In this document: piece after piece, positions 62,979 through 64,000 of the stretch
Layout: each line of letters opens with the position of its first letter
How positions within the stretch are numbered: the first letter of the stretch is position 1
Origin: Cryptomeria japonica
Lineage: Eukaryota; Streptophyta; Pinopsida; Cupressales; Cupressaceae
Direction of reading: 5' to 3'
Assembly (NCBI RefSeq): GCF_030272615.1
Contig: NC_081407.1
Location: 100,423,897-100,487,896 of the forward strand
Length of the DNA: 64,000 nucleotides
Notes under the pieces: model-generated
The model's database searches: none
What the model saw: the letters and a program-made list of their open reading frames with translations, nothing else
Told to the model about the DNA's origin: nothing
Made by a program: the position numbers and the translations under genes

Positions 62979-64000
62979 AAGTTCAAGGTTAAAGACCTGG
63001 GATGTGGTGAGTATATTTTTCATGTTGATCAACTCCCACTATCTCCTAAGGTATTCAGTCAACAGGAACAACTTACAAACAATTTGAAATATCAAGGAAT
63101 TGGGTGTGAACTACCTAGTCTTGTGGCTAGTAAGTCTAAATGCAAATCTCCTCTAGTGGTGCAAGCAACTCTTGATATCAATAGTCCTAAGAGTGGTTCT
63201 AACAAAGAATCTATTGAGTGTATCACCAACCCTCTTGAGAACTCACATAGATTTACCATTTCATCCACTCCTTCCATTTTCACTCCTCTCCCAGACTTGG
63301 ATCAACAAGAAATACAAAAGCCCTTACTCATTGGGGATCAAAAATCAAGCTTTGAAAAGAAAAATCTAGAAGTCAAAAATAAAGAAAAGTCCTATAGTCA
63401 AAATCAAAATCTAAAGCTATTGGACTCTGAAAAAATCAAGGTCAAGGATAAAAATCCTATGAAAGAAAAAGAACAAGAGTTGATCTCCCCTAATATCAAA
63501 ATAACTGGGGGCAAAAGTTCTAAAATTTCAAGTCAAAAAGCATACTTGTTGATCCTAAGTCTCCATCATGCTATCCTACTGTCACTTCTTTTCATAGTCA
63601 TAATCCTTCATAACTCATCCACTTGTTCCATACATCCTTTTCATTCTGGCGATACATCATGGACCTTTAATGGAGCTTCCTCAAGGGAATTTGTTATCGG
63701 GGATGCCCAAACTTTTTTAGGTGACACACATATGGGAAAACGTAGTCCACACACTAGTAATTATATCTCAGTTCCTTTATCAAGGAAGACAATCACTCAA
63801 GCTACACATCATTCAGTCAAGGAACGTTGCAGTTAAAATCATAAGGTTCAACCTAGCACATTCGAGGTGGGTGACTTAGTTCTCATAGAAAATCCTAAAA
63901 ATCAACAAGACAGAGAGAAGAAGGGCAAGTTCGAACCAAACTGGCTTGGTCCTTACATCATCACAACAACATATGGATCTGGTGCATATCAGCTCTCAAC
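62979..64000 (+). pseudogene. Element G linker and integrase C-terminus; RT and integrase core absent
   Basis: The same frame continues (GEYIFHVDQLPLSPKV, about 63010-63055), then a Ser/Lys/Asn-rich low-complexity region, a hydrophobic stretch of about 24 residues near 63540-63612, and TAA 63834-63836. It then reads VGDLVLIENP, KGKFEPNWLGPYI and GSGAYQLS to the window end, the recognisable C-terminal tail of gypsy integrases. RT, RNase H and the integrase catalytic core (about 3 kb in autonomous relatives) are missing from this 850-bp interval. The hydrophobic stretch may be a frame artefact of Ser/Pro/Thr-rich coding. Confidence 0.82.

Larger units (their letters stand above)
56740..64000 (+). 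mobile_element. Gypsy-type LTR element G, non-autonomous, right end beyond window
   Basis: Starts TGTAGACACC at 56740 with LTR sequence shared with element F. A 3.2-kb LTR plus leader precedes a gag-protease frame at 59934. An integrase C-terminal segment occurs in the same frame at 63840-64000. No RT, RNase H or integrase catalytic core lies between. The boundary between LTR and leader, and the primer site, could not be determined. Confidence 0.85.

Noticed and set aside
63540-63612. Hydrophobic segment in element G as an envelope-like transmembrane helix
   Set aside because: Codons are Ser/Pro/Thr-type in the next frame, so the hydrophobicity may be a frame artefact; no signal peptide or other envelope features.

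Overview
This window looks like nuclear DNA of a seed plant with a very large, repeat-filled genome, most probably a gymnosperm. That is inference, from one gene with a 5.7 kb intron, nested copia and gypsy LTR elements, LINE remnants and decayed plant gene families (LRR receptor, PPR). I see only one intact host gene: a two-exon GT61 glycosyltransferase (exon 1 at 24101-24215, exon 2 at 29900-31128, + strand), predicted as a Golgi type II membrane enzyme of 447 residues.

Layout. 1-7999: copia element A (- strand, left LTR cut by the window edge), with a solo LTR of its own family at 2873-4260 bounded by a perfect 5-bp duplication. 9135-15342: copia element B (+), with both LTRs, PBS, PPT and a broken pol. 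15343-24070: AT-rich, mostly unrecognised; holds an exact 117-bp tandem duplication, a LINE fragment (-) and a CT-rich block running into a 125-bp GA microsatellite. 24071-31128: the GT61 gene; its intron carries a 1.1-kb solo LTR (27102-28212) with perfect target duplications and several internal duplications. 33645-33993: a 349-bp TRIM-like miniature LTR element. 34003-45358: LTR element E (-), which contains element D (34430-41190, +) and a LINE remnant (+). D has LTRs, PBS and PPT but no protease, integrase or RT; it carries a coiled-coil/zinc-knuckle gag remnant and a roughly 1,060-codon reading frame of unknown function. 46080-48720: LINE ORF1 remnant (-) split by a 922-bp AT-rich insert with inverted ends. 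50074-51040: LTR of element F (-). 51660-56467: remnants of LRR and PPR genes. 56740-64000: gypsy element G (+), with a long leader, a gag-protease frame broken only by stops, and an integrase C-terminal segment in the same frame with no RT, RNase H or integrase core between them.

The most unusual items are element D, the RT-less but frame-preserved element G, the TRIM, and the bias of in-frame stops in A, D and G toward codons explainable by C-to-T change (CAG to TAG, CAA to TAA, CGA to TGA), as expected of long-methylated plant DNA. The two copia proteases (A and B) have each lost an active-site residue. All element boundaries were read by eye. Family names rest on recalled motifs, not searches.
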